From Lineus longissimus (taxonomy: Eukaryota; Nemertea; Pilidiophora; Heteronemertea; Lineidae), in assembly GCF_910592395.1 (NCBI RefSeq), contig NC_088322.1, forward strand, positions 1,238,001-1,302,000: a stretch of 64,000 nt of DNA, written 5' to 3'. The position numbers and the translations under genes were made by a program. The notes under the pieces are model-generated. The model was given only the letters and a program-made list of their open reading frames with translations. It did no database searches and was not told the DNA's origin. Shown here one piece after another: positions 63,006 through 64,000 of this stretch; position 1 is the stretch's first letter, and each line of letters starts with the position of its first letter.

Positions 63006-63448
63006 GAGACAAGACCACTAATGAATATTCATAGGTTGGAGGGTCGAGGCCTATCAATTAGACGAGTGCATGTTTTTTACTCTCAAGTACATATTTGGAG
63101 AGGTATTGAAAAAATATTTGCTGTGGCAAGTCTACAGATATAAAGAAATTATTTGATGAAAAAATTAATTTCGAATTTTGCTAATTGGGTAATAGGGGGC
63201 GTGTTTTGAGTTTTTTCTGCCAGTTGGCTGAAAACAGTGGAAATATCAAAGTCTGTCTAATTTGTCGATTATAAAAAAATTTCCGTGGTCAATCACCAAT
63301 TTCCATCGCACCAGTTACTCGCAAGACTAACCCGTATATCATATCCGAATTTCAGTTTCACTACTTGACGCGTTTGTTGATGCGTCGCGGTCAAACATTG
63401 ACAATTTAACTGCTAAAAGGCTTAAAAAATCAATTGTGGTCTTGTCTC
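63006..63448. mobile_element. MITE-like element, copy 2
   Basis: Identical, as far as I can see, to the copy 1,536 bp upstream, with the same 13-bp ends (63,006-63,018 and 63,436-63,448), flanks and internal palindrome. Because position and flanks are the same, it arose by amplification of the whole dimer and not by a second insertion. Confidence 0.72.
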
Positions 63449-64000
63449 TATTTACACTACATTTTGGGTCAATATAGTGAAAAATTTGAATGTGCTCAAA
63501 TCACTCTAATTCATTTAGAATATTGTATTGCTGATGATTTAAGGTCAAAACAAGCTAAAATAATGAGAAAAAAACTTAATTTGACCCAAATAAGAGTCAA
63601 CCTGACCCCGGTCTAAGTTCGGTTTCATTTTTACAAGTCTTGTTGTGTTGCCATTCATTTTGTAATTTCTTTGAAACTACTTAGGCCTTGATTCTGAAAG
63701 TTGTGCCCTAAGCAGCAAATATATTCCTAAATCACATCCTAAATTTTCAGCTCCATAGCTTGCTTATTCTGGCCAGGGCAGGTCTTTGAATTTGGTGCTG
63801 TTGGCTGCAAAATCATGACTTTTTGTCGATTTTGTCCTCTTTCGTCGCTTTGGCACAGTTGTACCACTCTTTGAAATGTCTCTCATTTCTCCAAAAATGT
63901 CCAGATATGACTTTCCTTTGTTGGAGAGTTGTGGGATGTCATGTACATTAGTTTGAAAAAAATCTCAAAATGTTAACCCCTGAAATGTACCTTCATTTAC

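Larger units (their letters stand above)
61411..64000 (+). repeat. Second satellite: alternating 992-bp and 544-bp units (1,536-bp dimer)
   Basis: The start word TCATGTACATTAG lies at 61,411, 62,403, 62,947 and 63,939, giving units of 992, 544 and 992 bp and a partial fourth. The short unit equals the long one with 61,470-61,917 (448 bp) missing. The two long units look identical over their whole length, and the short unit matches the shared parts. The sequence is clearly A+T-rich and unrelated to the 137-bp monomer. An inverted repeat TTTGGGTCAA (61,927-61,936) and TTGACCCAAA (62,045-62,054) lies in the shared part. It continues past the right edge and may begin inside the gap. No gene is supported here. 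Confidence 0.93.

Noticed and set aside
63434-63616. Second identical 60-codon open frame
   Set aside because: It is the same sequence copied by the 1,536-bp repeat, so its conservation reflects recent duplication and not selection.

Overview
This window holds no convincing gene. It is almost entirely tandem repeat DNA from a eukaryotic chromosome, probably an animal, although nothing here fixes the species. The signs are a satellite of about 61 kb with a 137-bp monomer and layered higher-order repeats, a 100-N scaffold gap, and a second, A+T-rich satellite with a transposon-like insert. I found no rRNA, tRNA, CRISPR array or operon-like gene order, and no open frame of 60 codons or more anywhere in the 137-bp array.

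Layout. (1) 1-61,295: about 455-460 head-to-tail copies of a 137-bp monomer (47% GC, six CpGs), all on one strand, running off the left edge. By marker variants it divides into a left-type domain (1 to ~23.3 kb, with traces of a four-monomer, 548-bp basal repeat), a right-type domain (~23.3-36.7 kb), a left-type island (~36.7-38.7 kb) and a second right-type domain (~38.7-61.3 kb). Large units lie within these: a 2,284-bp 17-mer repeated about 3.7 times (26,651-35,080), a 3,770-bp 28-mer present as two nearly identical adjacent copies plus a partial third (46,841-54,900), a pair of segments 4,031 bp apart (5.1-12.4 kb), and several smaller block duplications. Two kinds of shortened monomer (64 bp and 115 bp) act as lineage tags. 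(2) 61,296-61,310: 15 bp of non-satellite sequence. (3) 61,311-61,410: 100 Ns. (4) 61,411-64,000: a second tandem repeat alternating 992-bp and 544-bp units (1,536-bp dimer). The long unit is the short unit plus a 448-bp segment. That segment begins and ends with a perfect 13-bp inverted repeat, so it looks like a MITE-type DNA transposon caught in one satellite unit and then amplified with it.

How the parts work together. Nothing here is a pathway. The sequence records satellite evolution: point variants and small deletions arise once, become linked into multi-monomer units, and are spread by unequal exchange. The scale, purity and higher-order structure suggest a centromeric or other constitutive heterochromatin array. 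A motif in each monomer resembles the mammalian CENP-B box but has a spacer one base short; its role is unproven. Repeat periods and marker positions were read by eye from the sequence; identities are estimates from visible differences.
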